DNA of 64,000 nt, taken from the NCBI GenBank assembly GCA_035549015.1, contig DASZRW010000107.1:90082-154081 (forward strand), given 5' to 3'. Shown here one piece after another: positions 9,252 to 16,293 of this stretch; position 1 is the first letter of the stretch; each line of letters opens with the position of its first letter. Source of the stretch: JAFDZV01 sp035549015. Lineage in GTDB: Bacteria > Bacteroidota > Ignavibacteria > OLB7. The position numbers and the translations under genes are program-made. Under the pieces are notes generated by a model. The model did not search any database. It was given only the letters and a program-made list of their open reading frames with translations, and was not told the origin of the DNA.

Positions 9252-9991
9252 GGAGGCGAAGATAGCGAACAAGCTGGAACGCTGCGCGCAGCGCACGTAG
9301 CCCGACGGCGCTACATACCGGACGGCTACATACCCGACGGCGCTGCATGGTCCGGCGGTATCGGGTGCATTGTGCCGCGCAACATGATTGTGCACACATG
9401 GCGATCGGGTATGGAGGGGGCTCTCTCTTTTCCAGGACGCATCGCCCTTTTCCAGGAGACATCGCCGGCCGCTCAAATGCCGGCGGGCAGCCAGGAGTTC
9501 ATTGAATGAACTCCGCGGCCGCCCGCGGCTCTCCCCCAATTGGTCGGTGCCGATAACGCACTATCGGCACCGTGCATCTGTGAGTTTCCTCTCTCTGCTC
9601 TCTCGACGCCTTTCCGGGTGGTAAAACTCTCCCGCATCGTCCCCTTGACACGGAAGTTGAAGATCAGTGTAGTACCATCGAAACGATGCGCAAACATAGC
9701 GTGGACATGTCCCGGAATCGTACTCAAAAGCTGATAACAAACGCTATCGCGAGGCGTTCCCTTCTCGTCATTTCGTTTTGATTTCCTCGTTTTCATCGCC
9801 TCTCGAAAAAAAATTCCTGCTGAGTGAAGGGCGCGGCGTACCTCACGACATTGCTTGCGTGTTCAATGCAATTGTGCTTCATTGTTCGGCGCGGCAGCGT
9901 TCTCATGTGCGCGTGGCACCAACTGCATCACTGACACATGCGCCCGCCAGCCTCCCTCACCGTTGGCGGCTCGCTGAGCCCCTGCATCATC
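9252..9991. other. 740-bp intergenic region upstream of the interrupted regulator gene
   Basis: No convincing gene: the open frames on both strands have shadow-like Arg/Ser/Pro-rich composition. At 9298-9345 there are imperfect short repeats of a CTACATACCxGACGG unit. A TTGACA at 9645-9650 has only a poor -10 at the right distance. It should hold the promoter of the regulator gene whose first codons start at 9992. Confidence 0.5.
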
Positions 9992-10080
9992 ATGGCGTTT
10001 ACCGGCAACAGTCCATCGTCTCTGCTGAAGGCCCTCATCAGCCACGGTACCCTTCCATTCGTTGGCCGTGCCGCGCATAT
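9992..10080 (+). pseudogene. 5' fragment of the ATPase regulator gene split by the prophage
   Basis: An ATG at 9992 opens a frame encoding MAFTGNSPSSLLKALISHG then TLPFVGRAAH and continues to the last base before the prophage. When the prophage and one copy of the ATAT repeat are removed, this frame joins without a break to the frame at 41547. The result reads FVGRAAHIERIVRFWQ and leads 14 residues later into Walker A. FVGR followed by an AAA ATPase is the standard opening of this class; the intact homologue at 44851-48642 starts with HFVGRRKELDRLLQ. A second in-frame ATG at 9938 is an alternative start; a stop at 9932-9934 closes the frame. Confidence 0.85.
10077..10080. repeat. Left copy of the 4-bp target-site duplication (ATAT)
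   Basis: ATAT directly precedes the left prophage end and directly follows the right end at 41543-41546. Removing one copy restores the host reading frame. Most Mu-like phages duplicate 5 bp; the neighbouring bases (C on the left, C on the opposite side) do not give a 5-bp match. Confidence 0.75.
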
Positions 10081-10094
10081 TGTAGGTTAACAAA
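10081..10094 (+). repeat. Left terminal inverted repeat of the prophage
   Basis: TGTAGGTTAACAAA at the left end matches the reverse complement of 41529-41542 (TGTAGGTTATCAAA) at 13 of 14 positions. It begins with TG, as Mu-family ends do. Confidence 0.9.
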
Positions 10095-10165
10095 TTATTG
10101 ACAGCGTGAGCCCGCGAATTCCAACGGAATGAGCGGTCAATGTGGCAGTGATTAACAGATTAACG
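10085..10165 (+). promoter_or_regulatory. Left-end transposase-binding sites (L1 10085-10099, L2 10150-10165)
   Basis: Two copies of the motif GRTTAnCARATTA lie 65 bp apart: GGTTAACAAATTATT at the terminus and GATTAACAGATTAACG further in. The same motif occurs twice, in the opposite orientation and about 69 bp apart, at the right end. In Mu, the A transposase binds several such repeats at each end, so these are the likely cognate sites. That role is inferred from position and repetition. The rest of the stretch up to 10270 contains no gene. Confidence 0.75.
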
Positions 10166-10270
10166 TGTGGATAAGTATTGGAAGGTCCCCCGGCGCGCGG
10201 CCCGCAAACGCGCACGCCACGGGCCTGACAGGCTGGCATGCACACTCCGGTATGCTTATTTGGCGGCCCT

Positions 10271-11038
10271 TCATTTCCCCTTCTGCTGATATTTGCGACG
10301 CGAGGCCACGCGCATGTCGCGCAGGATGAACGTAACCACACCCCAGACCATTGCAACGGTCGCTGGTGTAAGTGGCATACCGCTGGACGAGCCTTCGGAC
10401 GAAACGAGAACCAACCCGCCAGCCCGCCCCACTATGCGCTTTGCAGACAGCCCGCCATCTTGATGAACCACCACCACTGCGCCGTCCTCCAGAGGTGAAG
10501 ACCTGTCCACGATCAGCGTATCGCCCGCGGAAATGCCGAATCGGACAAGTGGTCCTTTGCTGACAACTACACAAATCGTGTGGTCCGGCTCGGGCACGAG
10601 ATCTCCCATTGTGAACTGCTCTGCAGTGCGCTGCGGGTTTGGTTGTGATGTTGCCTGAGACCGCTTTGAACGGAATAGTGCGATGGGCCTTTCGGAACTT
10701 TCGGAACGTTTCGGAACCGGCTTTTTGGGGTTTGGGAACCCTTGATCGGAAGCGCTCTCTTGTGGGTTTCGGAACTCTCCGCCAACACGCTTCTGTAACT
10801 CTCTCCCAGCTTCGTTATCAGCGTACATTCCCCCTAGTCCGTACATAATCCAGGCAGGGTTCCCACCAACAGCTTCAATCCGATCCAGCAGTTTCGGACC
10901 AGGACGCTGCTCTCCATCCAGATACTTGTAGATGCTGGATCTATCCCATCCAAGTGCTACTGAGAATCGTCCAGCGCGGCCGTCAAACGCAGCCTCCATG
11001 AATTGGACGAGGCGCTTGGTAATCTGATCTATCTCCAT
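10271..11038 (-). CDS. Phage repressor: N-terminal HTH, C-terminal S24/LexA-like domain without the catalytic Ser
   Basis: The product is 255 residues from the ATG at 11038; a TTG seven codons upstream at 11059 is an alternative. The N-terminus (about 1-65) is a Cro/C1-like HTH (RFSVALGWDRSSIYKYLDGEQRP). A charged linker (80-145) is followed by an S24/LexA-like beta fold (150-245), with GISAGDTLIVDRSSPLEDGAVVVV and the expected Lys at K200 (LSAKRIV). Where UmuD and LexA have the nucleophilic Ser (GDSM), this protein has Pro (KGPLV, P163). It is transcribed leftward at the left end, like Mu c, and faces the early operon. It should keep lysogeny by binding the operator at 11059-11147. Confidence 0.9.
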   Translation of the reverse strand: MEIDQITKRLVQFMEAAFDGRAGRFSVALGWDRSSIYKYLDGEQRPGPKLLDRIEAVGGNPAWIMYGLGGMYADNEAGRELQKRVGGEFRNPQESASDQGFPNPKKPVPKRSESSERPIALFRSKRSQATSQPNPQRTAEQFTMGDLVPEPDHTICVVVSKGPLVRFGISAGDTLIVDRSSPLEDGAVVVVHQDGGLSAKRIVGRAGGLVLVSSEGSSSGMPLTPATVAMVWGVVTFILRDMRVASRRKYQQKGK

Positions 11039-11058
11039 GTCCGGATTCCGTGAACTCA

Positions 11059-11147
11059 ATGCTGGCTAATCGCCCACTTTCTTCTTGACTGTGGGTAGTT
11101 AGCCAGCATATATTTGCCTTGCGTTTGGTTGGCAAGATACTGGCTAA
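11059..11147. promoter_or_regulatory. Early/lysogenic control region: overlapping face-to-face promoters with an operator palindrome
   Basis: The rightward promoter is TTGACT (11085-11090), an 18-nt spacer, then TATATT (11109-11114), driving the Ner-like gene. The leftward promoter is TTGCCA (bottom strand, 11130-11135), 17 nt, then TATATG (11107-11112), driving the repressor. The two -10 boxes overlap. An operator-like inverted repeat, ATGCTGGCTAA at 11059-11069 and TTAGCCAGCAT at 11099-11109, covers the rightward promoter. Inside it are CCCAC (11073-11077) and GTGGG (11091-11095). A third half-site, ACTGGCTAA, lies at 11139-11147. The layout suits a repressor/Ner switch. Confidence 0.8.
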
Positions 11148-11160
11148 ACATACAATATCA

Positions 11161-11373
11161 ATGTCACGGAACTCTGCTCAAAAGCCCAAGATTGATCTGC
11201 GCCGGAACCCGGCACGAGGCATCCTGACCGAGATTGCGCACGAGCTAGGTATACACCGCAACTCGGCACATCTCGCTCTGAAGCGCCGCAATCCGAAGAT
11301 CTGTAAGCTATTCCTAGAACGATATAGGGAGGCAGTACGCATCCAGCAGGAGGTGGACGATGTTCTCGGATAG
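11161..11373 (+). CDS. Ner-like small HTH DNA-binding protein
   Basis: A 70-residue basic protein from the ATG at 11161, the first gene of the rightward early operon. Residues 15-45 (RGILTEIAHELGIHRNSAHLALKRRNPKI) form a helix-turn-helix. In Mu, the small Ner protein between c and A represses early transcription and the repressor promoter. Size, position and the HTH support the same role here, although sequence similarity to Ner itself is not obvious to me. Its end overlaps the transposase start by 14 bp, indicating translational coupling. Confidence 0.75.
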   Translation: MSRNSAQKPKIDLRRNPARGILTEIAHELGIHRNSAHLALKRRNPKICKLFLERYREAVRIQQEVDDVLG

Positions 11374-13261
11374 AGTCACCGCCGAACAATTGACCGTGAT
11401 GCTGGAACCACACATCGGCCGTCGCCTCTCTGAGCGAGCGATACACAAGCGCAAGGGTATAGAGAGGTTTGTGCTGGACTTGATTTCGACATCTGTCGGT
11501 GGCCGTCCGGCGAAGCTCTACAGCGTCGAGGCCGTGAAGCTCTGGCTTGGTTCGCAGTCCGTCGAGACGACGGAATCCGCACCAGCGAAGCCGAAGCGTT
11601 CCCGGCGATCCGATTGCTCTCAGCCGCGCAAGTGCACGCCCGAGGAATGGTTGACGATCGTCACACGCGTCAAGGGCATCTACCTCTCGAATGCGCAGGC
11701 GAACTTGCGTTTGGCCTGCGAGGAAGCTGTGTGGCAGTTGACCGATGAGGGGATGGTGATCAAGCTGAACGTGTATAGACGCCTCTTCAACAAGAATCGC
11801 GACAAGCACACCGGGCTCTATCTCTCCGAGTTCTGGCGCGACAACTGGCGCGCGCTGCATACGGAGCGGTGGTACAAGCTACGGCATCGCCACAACCAGC
11901 ACACGAACAGCTTGGATCGGTTCGCGTTCTTCGAGAATGCGGGCTGGGCGGGCGGGCCAACCGACGATCGGCCCGGCTTCGGCGCCGGCCGCGTGTGGGT
12001 GATCGACGGCCGTTCGTCCGACGCCTGGGCGCGTACGTCGGACTCACGTGATCCGCGATCAATGAAGCTGCCGAACGCGCTGTATATCCGTTGCGGATTG
12101 ACTGGATATCCGTTGTGGATCGAGCCGATCGAGAACGAGAGCGCTGATGCCGTGAAGACGGCGTTGCTGAAGTGCATGATGTACTGGCGCCGCACGCCGG
12201 ACATCGCCGTCGCAACCGATGGCGGCATTGCGATGACGGCCGAAGACACAACGGCGCTCCTCAGCCTGTTGCTTCCCGACGAGGCATGGGACCGCGCGAT
12301 CGCGTTCCCCGACTTCTTCGGTCACAAGCGCCCCTCGCCTGTGATGCTCAACGCACCGTACATGCCCAACTCAATGTTCAAGGGCATGCTCGAACGAGGC
12401 AATAAGGAGATCAAGGACGAGCACGATGCGACACGCCACCCCTCGTCGTACCAGGGCGGCAACCGATCCGAAGCCGTGCAGATCCGCGTGACGAATCAGC
12501 CGGTTGTTTCGGCCGACGCACCGCTCCTCGAAAGCTACTTCGATCGGATGATGGAGTGGGTACGTACGACGTACATACACCGCGAGCGCCCGAAGAGCGA
12601 ACTGGCGCATGTGGAGCGCTACGGACTGCCGCCGACGTACGAGGCGGCGTTCACGTACTACGGCGGCCACACGGAGGCAGAGGAACTACCCCGTGATGAA
12701 CGGCTCGCGATGATCCTCTACTGGTTCACGCTGCGCATGCCGGATCGCCAGGCGGTGGGCCGTGCGAAGGGCGCTGGTGTGACGTTGACACGCAAGATCG
12801 GCGGCGAGGCGTGGCCGGTGGTTTGCAGCGGCATCACCTTCCGACATCAGGGAGAAAAGATGTGTGTAGTGCCGATCCCCGGCGATCCGGTGCATGCCGT
12901 TGTGCTACACCTGTTGAACGGTGACGAGCGGAAACCGCAATACGTCGGCATCGGCATACGCACGCGCATCTCGGACCCCACGCAGATCGGATACCAACGG
13001 GCAGCCACCACCGCGAACCGCAAGCGGTACCTCGCAGAGATTCAGGCGGAGATCAAGGCCACGCCGAAGGTGCGCTTTGAGAACCACCCGCACACGCCCA
13101 TCGGCGACGACCGCGAGGTACCAACATGGCTCGACGCGCAGGCGGCGAACGACACCCCACAACTACCGGAACACATTAGTGCTCTTCCGGCCGATGACGA
13201 GCCGATGGAGATCAGCGACGATGTATACAAGCTGTTGCGGCGAACCAACTCGCTGCATTAA
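11360..13261 (+). CDS. Mu-A-like DDE transposase
   Basis: A 633-residue protein (Mu A is 663) that would cut and join the phage ends during integration and replicative transposition. The N-terminal part (1-100) is a DNA-binding region with a basic linker. The RNase-H-like core carries a DDE triad: D216 (RVWVIDGRSSD), D287 (VAVATDGG) and E345 (GMLERGNKEIKDEHDATRH). The D-D spacing is 71 and the D-E spacing 58, close to Mu A's 67 and 56. A beta-barrel-like region follows (about 430-560). The C-terminal tail ends ISDDVYKLLRRTNSLH. It follows the ner-like gene directly. No ATPase gene of the Mu-B type follows. Confidence 0.93.
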   Translation: MFSDRVTAEQLTVMLEPHIGRRLSERAIHKRKGIERFVLDLISTSVGGRPAKLYSVEAVKLWLGSQSVETTESAPAKPKRSRRSDCSQPRKCTPEEWLTIVTRVKGIYLSNAQANLRLACEEAVWQLTDEGMVIKLNVYRRLFNKNRDKHTGLYLSEFWRDNWRALHTERWYKLRHRHNQHTNSLDRFAFFENAGWAGGPTDDRPGFGAGRVWVIDGRSSDAWARTSDSRDPRSMKLPNALYIRCGLTGYPLWIEPIENESADAVKTALLKCMMYWRRTPDIAVATDGGIAMTAEDTTALLSLLLPDEAWDRAIAFPDFFGHKRPSPVMLNAPYMPNSMFKGMLERGNKEIKDEHDATRHPSSYQGGNRSEAVQIRVTNQPVVSADAPLLESYFDRMMEWVRTTYIHRERPKSELAHVERYGLPPTYEAAFTYYGGHTEAEELPRDERLAMILYWFTLRMPDRQAVGRAKGAGVTLTRKIGGEAWPVVCSGITFRHQGEKMCVVPIPGDPVHAVVLHLLNGDERKPQYVGIGIRTRISDPTQIGYQRAATTANRKRYLAEIQAEIKATPKVRFENHPHTPIGDDREVPTWLDAQAANDTPQLPEHISALPADDEPMEISDDVYKLLRRTNSLH

Positions 13262-13278
13262 CCAAACAGGAGACCAAC

Positions 13279-13695
13279 ATGTCCACACTCGGCATTACAA
13301 AGGGCGGCAAATTTGAAACGCCGGCCGCCGTCGACGTTCACGACGAACTGAACGTGTCAGAGAAACTGTACACGCTGTTGAGCGAGAAGGACCGCGCCTA
13401 TATCCAGCGTGAGGGGAACGACGTCTCGGTGCTCGCCTCGCTGGAGACGCAACTGGAAAGCGAAATCAAGGCGCTGCTGGGGGAAGTGGCGGAAGACCCG
13501 CGCATGAAGGAGATCAGAGAGAAGAAGGCACAACTGCGGCAGGCGCGGACGTTACGCGAGTCGAAGACGACGAAGGTTCTCGGCGTTGTGGAGAGCGCAC
13601 TGCAGGGTACCAAGAAGGGAATGTCGCTCGCGGGAAAGATGCATGAACTGATCACGTTGCCGGCGCCGAAGACGCTGAAGGCAGGGAACTCATGA
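13279..13695 (+). CDS. Phage early protein, coiled-coil, function unknown (occupies the Mu B position)
   Basis: The product is 138 residues. An ATG follows ACAGGAGACC at good spacing, 18 bp after the transposase. It is predicted mostly helical and charged (ETQLESEIKALLGEVAEDPRMKEIREKKAQLRQARTLRES), so a coiled coil is likely. It lies where Mu carries the target-selecting ATPase B, but it has no Walker A or B motif and is far too short. A role in transposition cannot be claimed. Its end overlaps the next gene by 4 bp. Confidence 0.7.
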   Translation: MSTLGITKGGKFETPAAVDVHDELNVSEKLYTLLSEKDRAYIQREGNDVSVLASLETQLESEIKALLGEVAEDPRMKEIREKKAQLRQARTLRESKTTKVLGVVESALQGTKKGMSLAGKMHELITLPAPKTLKAGNS

Positions 13696-13937
13696 ATGGA
13701 CACCGCGTCCCTGCTGAGTGCCATCAGGACCGCCAGACAGACGATTGCAACCCGCGTCTGGCGGCCCCTGAACGGCGGCACGGCTCTATAGAGTTGGTTG
13801 AAGTTATCGAACCTCCACGTCCCGGCAAACTCGTGCGCGGCATCGCCTACGGCCTTGCGTTCACGGCCATCGCGGCGCTCTACATCGCGTTCGTCTGGCT
13901 TGCCCTGCACGCCATCATCTGCCGAGGAGGTGTGTGA
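13692..13937 (+). CDS. Small single-span membrane protein, phage early region
   Basis: The product is 81 residues and overlaps the preceding gene by an ATGA. The N-terminal half is hydrophilic. One transmembrane helix (GIAYGLAFTAIAALYIAFVWLAL, about 50-72) precedes a short C-terminus. Function unknown. The N-terminal part looks poor in order, but the overlap and coding direction fit the operon. Confidence 0.55.
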   Translation: MNGHRVPAECHQDRQTDDCNPRLAAPERRHGSIELVEVIEPPRPGKLVRGIAYGLAFTAIAALYIAFVWLALHAIICRGGV

Positions 13938-14152
13938 TGGAGATGATAGAAGTCAATTACCTGTACAGGGACCTAAATGGTATATCCCATTCAATCATCG
14001 ACAAAGTACCGAGTACAGATCTCGAGACGCTCTACTGGACGGCGTGGCTGCACCTGACAACTCGTCCAAGCTTTCTGCTTGAACGCATCGTAGTTGTAGC
14101 AACCGGCGACATCGTCTTCAATTGGCAGGAGGTGCCCCATGCGAATGAGTGA
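13937..14152 (+). CDS. Small phage early protein, function unknown
   Basis: A 71-residue acidic protein starting at an ATG that shares its first base with the preceding stop (TGATG) and is served by GAGGAGG 6-7 bases upstream. The sequence is Val/Ile/Leu-rich and ends FNWQEVPHANE. It is probably a compact soluble protein. I recognise no family. It overlaps the next gene by 14 bp. Confidence 0.6.
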   Translation: MEMIEVNYLYRDLNGISHSIIDKVPSTDLETLYWTAWLHLTTRPSFLLERIVVVATGDIVFNWQEVPHANE

Positions 14153-14819
14153 GTCATGGCAGCACAAGCGGATCGGCTTCCTCTGCGCAAAGCTCGGGAT
14201 GACCGAAGAAGGTAAGGAAGCACTCCGAGAGGAGCTCGGTGTGAAGAGCTTCACGGAGCTCGCCTATCACAAGGCGCGGCAGGTCATTGCGTCGCTCGAG
14301 GACCGAGCCGTCGCGGCCGGCAAGTGGACCAGGCGGCAGCCGCCGCCGAAGCAAGAGGAGACTGGTTTCATCAAGGATGGCACACGCAGCACGCTGACCT
14401 ACTACGTGATCGCATGCGCCATCCACTACTGCGAGTTCGTCCCCTATCACACCGATGGCGGCATGCTGATGGACCCGGATGAGGTTCGCGCGTACGTACT
14501 CAGGAAGTTCCAGGAGGGACGGATCTCGACCACGCCAACCCGCGCACGCAACCTGATCCCAACGCCGATCCTGAAACATCTATACGCAAGCTGGATCAAT
14601 CCGACCTGCAACAAGATGCTGATGGATGCCGGCTTCCGGACAGAGATCAAGCGCATGGAGTTCTGCTACTTCGATCAACTACGGCAGGTCGAGGCGCAGC
14701 ACCTGATCGATCGGTTCCGGTTCATGTACCACGAGATCGAGAAACAGGACGCGGGCACCAACTACGACACGGTTCCACCGGAACTCTTGCACGGGAGGCA
14801 GCAATGGCAGGACAACTAA
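14139..14819 (+). CDS. Phage early protein, N-terminus resembling GemA/gp16-like regulators
   Basis: The product is 226 residues, starting at an ATG with GGAGG six bases upstream. The N-terminal 45 residues (KRIGFLCAKLGMTEEGKEALREELGVKSFTELAYHKARQVIASLE) resemble the short helical repeat seen in Mu gp16/GemA-like proteins and in the tail of phage recombination mediators. The central and C-terminal parts are unrecognised; the C-terminal half is helical with several aromatic residues. The similarity is from memory and moderate. A role in host modulation or replication is a guess. It overlaps the next gene by 16 bp. Confidence 0.6.
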   Translation: MRMSESWQHKRIGFLCAKLGMTEEGKEALREELGVKSFTELAYHKARQVIASLEDRAVAAGKWTRRQPPPKQEETGFIKDGTRSTLTYYVIACAIHYCEFVPYHTDGGMLMDPDEVRAYVLRKFQEGRISTTPTRARNLIPTPILKHLYASWINPTCNKMLMDAGFRTEIKRMEFCYFDQLRQVEAQHLIDRFRFMYHEIEKQDAGTNYDTVPPELLHGRQQWQDN

Positions 14820-15217
14820 CCAGTAGAATACTGGTCGAGGTTGCAGATGAACGGTTACGGCAGGATGCGACGTGGGGTGAACAGAATCATCCGATGCTCG
14901 ATCAAACGCTATTGCATCGCGAGGGAGGTTGTACACCGCAGCGGATGGTCGAAGACTACGAGATGCCATCGGCCGGGTGGATGAAGTTCACTGTGCAAAC
15001 ACTGGCCAAAAGAGGCGAGTTGACATACATGCACATCCTGCTCGAAGAGGTGTGCGAGGCGATCGAGTGCCTCGACGACGAATGCGCGATGCGCGCTGAG
15101 CTGGTGCAGGTTGCCGCGGTCGCGGTTGCGATGGTCGAATGCATCGATCGGAAGTTCGGTACCGCCCCCCCCACACACACATCCTGCCGAACCAGATCCC
15201 ATTGTTTCAGGAGGTGA
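14804..15217 (+). CDS. MazG-like NTP pyrophosphohydrolase-related phage protein
   Basis: The product is 137 residues. The start has GGGAGG five bases upstream. It contains ILVEVADERLRQDATWGEQNHP near the N-terminus and LLEEVCEAIECLDDECAMRAELVQVAAVAVAMVE in the second half. The latter fits the ExxE...E/D pattern of the all-alpha NTP-PPase (MazG/dUTPase-like) helices that bind Mg. Such enzymes in phages clean or manipulate the nucleotide pool. The last 15 or so residues are odd (HTSCRTRSHCFRR). Confidence 0.65.
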   Translation: MAGQLTSRILVEVADERLRQDATWGEQNHPMLDQTLLHREGGCTPQRMVEDYEMPSAGWMKFTVQTLAKRGELTYMHILLEEVCEAIECLDDECAMRAELVQVAAVAVAMVECIDRKFGTAPPTHTSCRTRSHCFRR

Positions 15218-15220
15218 AGC

Positions 15221-15442
15221 ATGACAGCTAACCAGCAGAAGCAGCTCGCCGCCGCGCGCCGCATTGAGGACGCTATCCGTCGCTTACGGGCGCTTATGGT
15301 TGCCGCTCATGAGGTAGGAGTCGAATGCACAATGTACATCCACAATGATTGTGACATTGATTTCTATTGGCGCGCCGACCAGGATAATCCAGGCACCGTG
15401 GCAACGATGCGCGCGGAGTTCGCGCGGGAGGTGCACCCATGA
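15221..15442 (+). CDS. Small phage early protein, function unknown
   Basis: A 73-residue protein starting at an ATG with GGAGGTGA upstream, 4 bp after the MazG-like gene. The N-terminal helix is basic and Ala-rich; the C-terminal part is acidic (IHNDCDIDFYWRADQDNPG). It ends in an ATGA overlap with the next gene. No family recognised. Confidence 0.6.
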   Translation: MTANQQKQLAAARRIEDAIRRLRALMVAAHEVGVECTMYIHNDCDIDFYWRADQDNPGTVATMRAEFAREVHP

Positions 15443-15705
15443 CAGTACAAGAGGTGCGTGAAAAGCTGGCCTACCTCAGCGGGAATGAGAAGGTGGTGCG
15501 AGTGAATGTAGATGGATCGTTCGAGCCTGTCAGGGTTGATGTCATCAAGGCTGGCGATGGAGCGCAGTTTATTCTGGTTACCTCGGATGTGGGAGTGGAC
15601 GAGGGACACTGCCCAAAGAGAGATGACGAGATACACTGCGATTGTTGGTGGGATGGTGGCAAACCATGTTGCGCCTGCGGTCACAATGGAGGCGCCGATG
15701 AGTAA
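15439..15705 (+). CDS. Small phage protein with a C-terminal Cys/His-rich tail
   Basis: The product is 88 residues, coupled by ATGA to the previous gene and preceded by GGGAGGTG. The N-terminal 55 residues are beta-rich. The tail, HCPKRDDEIHCDCWWDGGKPCCACGH, has six Cys and three His within about 30 residues, suggesting metal binding. Unknown function. Confidence 0.6.
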   Translation: MTVQEVREKLAYLSGNEKVVRVNVDGSFEPVRVDVIKAGDGAQFILVTSDVGVDEGHCPKRDDEIHCDCWWDGGKPCCACGHNGGADE

Positions 15706-15964
15706 CATCGAGGAGTATCCACCAACCGGCTTTGGCAAGCGGGACACATACGCACGCGGCGAGATCCGTACGATGATCCGCAGCAGCGGCGAGCAATGCC
15801 GGTCGATGAGTGACCGGCTGAGCATGAAGTTGGACGGCACCGATCCCGAGACACGGTCACTCCTGGAACGTGCAATCCGGCTGTTGAACGAAGCCCATAA
15901 CAAATTGAGCAGAATCGCCAAGGGCGAGCAACCCGCGGCGCCAACACCAGGAGCGGCGCCATGA
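15698..15964 (+). CDS. Small phage early protein, helical, function unknown
   Basis: The product is 88 residues. The ATG at 15698 is preferred to an in-frame ATG at 15686 because GGAGG lies five bases before it. It overlaps the upstream gene by 8 bp and the downstream gene by an ATGA. Residues 25-75 are predicted helical (RSLLERAIRLLNEAHNKLSRIAKGEQ) and a Pro/Ala-rich tail follows. No family recognised. Confidence 0.6.
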   Translation: MSNIEEYPPTGFGKRDTYARGEIRTMIRSSGEQCRSMSDRLSMKLDGTDPETRSLLERAIRLLNEAHNKLSRIAKGEQPAAPTPGAAP

Positions 15965-16290
15965 TACCGATGCGTACTCAGCACGCCGTTGACCGTATCA
16001 TCGACATCATCTGCGAGGACTATGGTTGCGACCGTGACATGATGCTGCGCTCGCGTCAATCGGATTATGTACTGCTACGTGCGCTGACCGTGGCGGTTGT
16101 CCGCAAGCGGCTGTGGTATCTGACGAAGAACAGTATCAGCGAGGCGTTTGGACACGCGCGCGCCAGCGGGTGGGGACTCCAGACGCTCGAAGTGATCGAG
16201 GCCAGGCTCGCAGTGGAGCCCGGCCTCCGCCAGGAGCTTACCCGGCTCCTGGCACTCATCCCTGACGAAAACTCCCCAATCAATCAGTGA
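15961..16290 (+). CDS. DnaA C-terminal-domain-like DNA-binding phage protein
   Basis: The product is 109 residues. Residues 9-70 (VDRIIDIICEDYGCDRDMMLRSRQSDYVLLRALTVAVVRKRLWYLTKNSISEAFGHARASG) match the layout of DnaA domain IV: a helix, a short "(Y/F)G.....ML.(K/R)SR" segment, a long helix, then an HTH with SISEAFG. The THETVL-like DnaA-box loop is not evident. Phages use isolated domains of this type for origin binding or transcription control. It is placed immediately before a ParB-like gene, with 3 bp between them. Confidence 0.7.
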   Translation: MIPMRTQHAVDRIIDIICEDYGCDRDMMLRSRQSDYVLLRALTVAVVRKRLWYLTKNSISEAFGHARASGWGLQTLEVIEARLAVEPGLRQELTRLLALIPDENSPINQ

Positions 16291-16293
16291 ACC

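Noticed and set aside
9298..9345. CRISPR-like short repeats
   Set aside because: Only two or three imperfect CTACATACC-type units with no spacers of regular length; no CRISPR array or cas gene is present in the window.
9645..9675. TTGACA promoter for the interrupted regulator
   Set aside because: No acceptable -10 box at 16-18 bp, and promoters in this lineage may differ from the E. coli consensus.
15961..16290. Full DnaA homologue
   Set aside because: Only the C-terminal HTH-like part is present; there is no AAA+ core.
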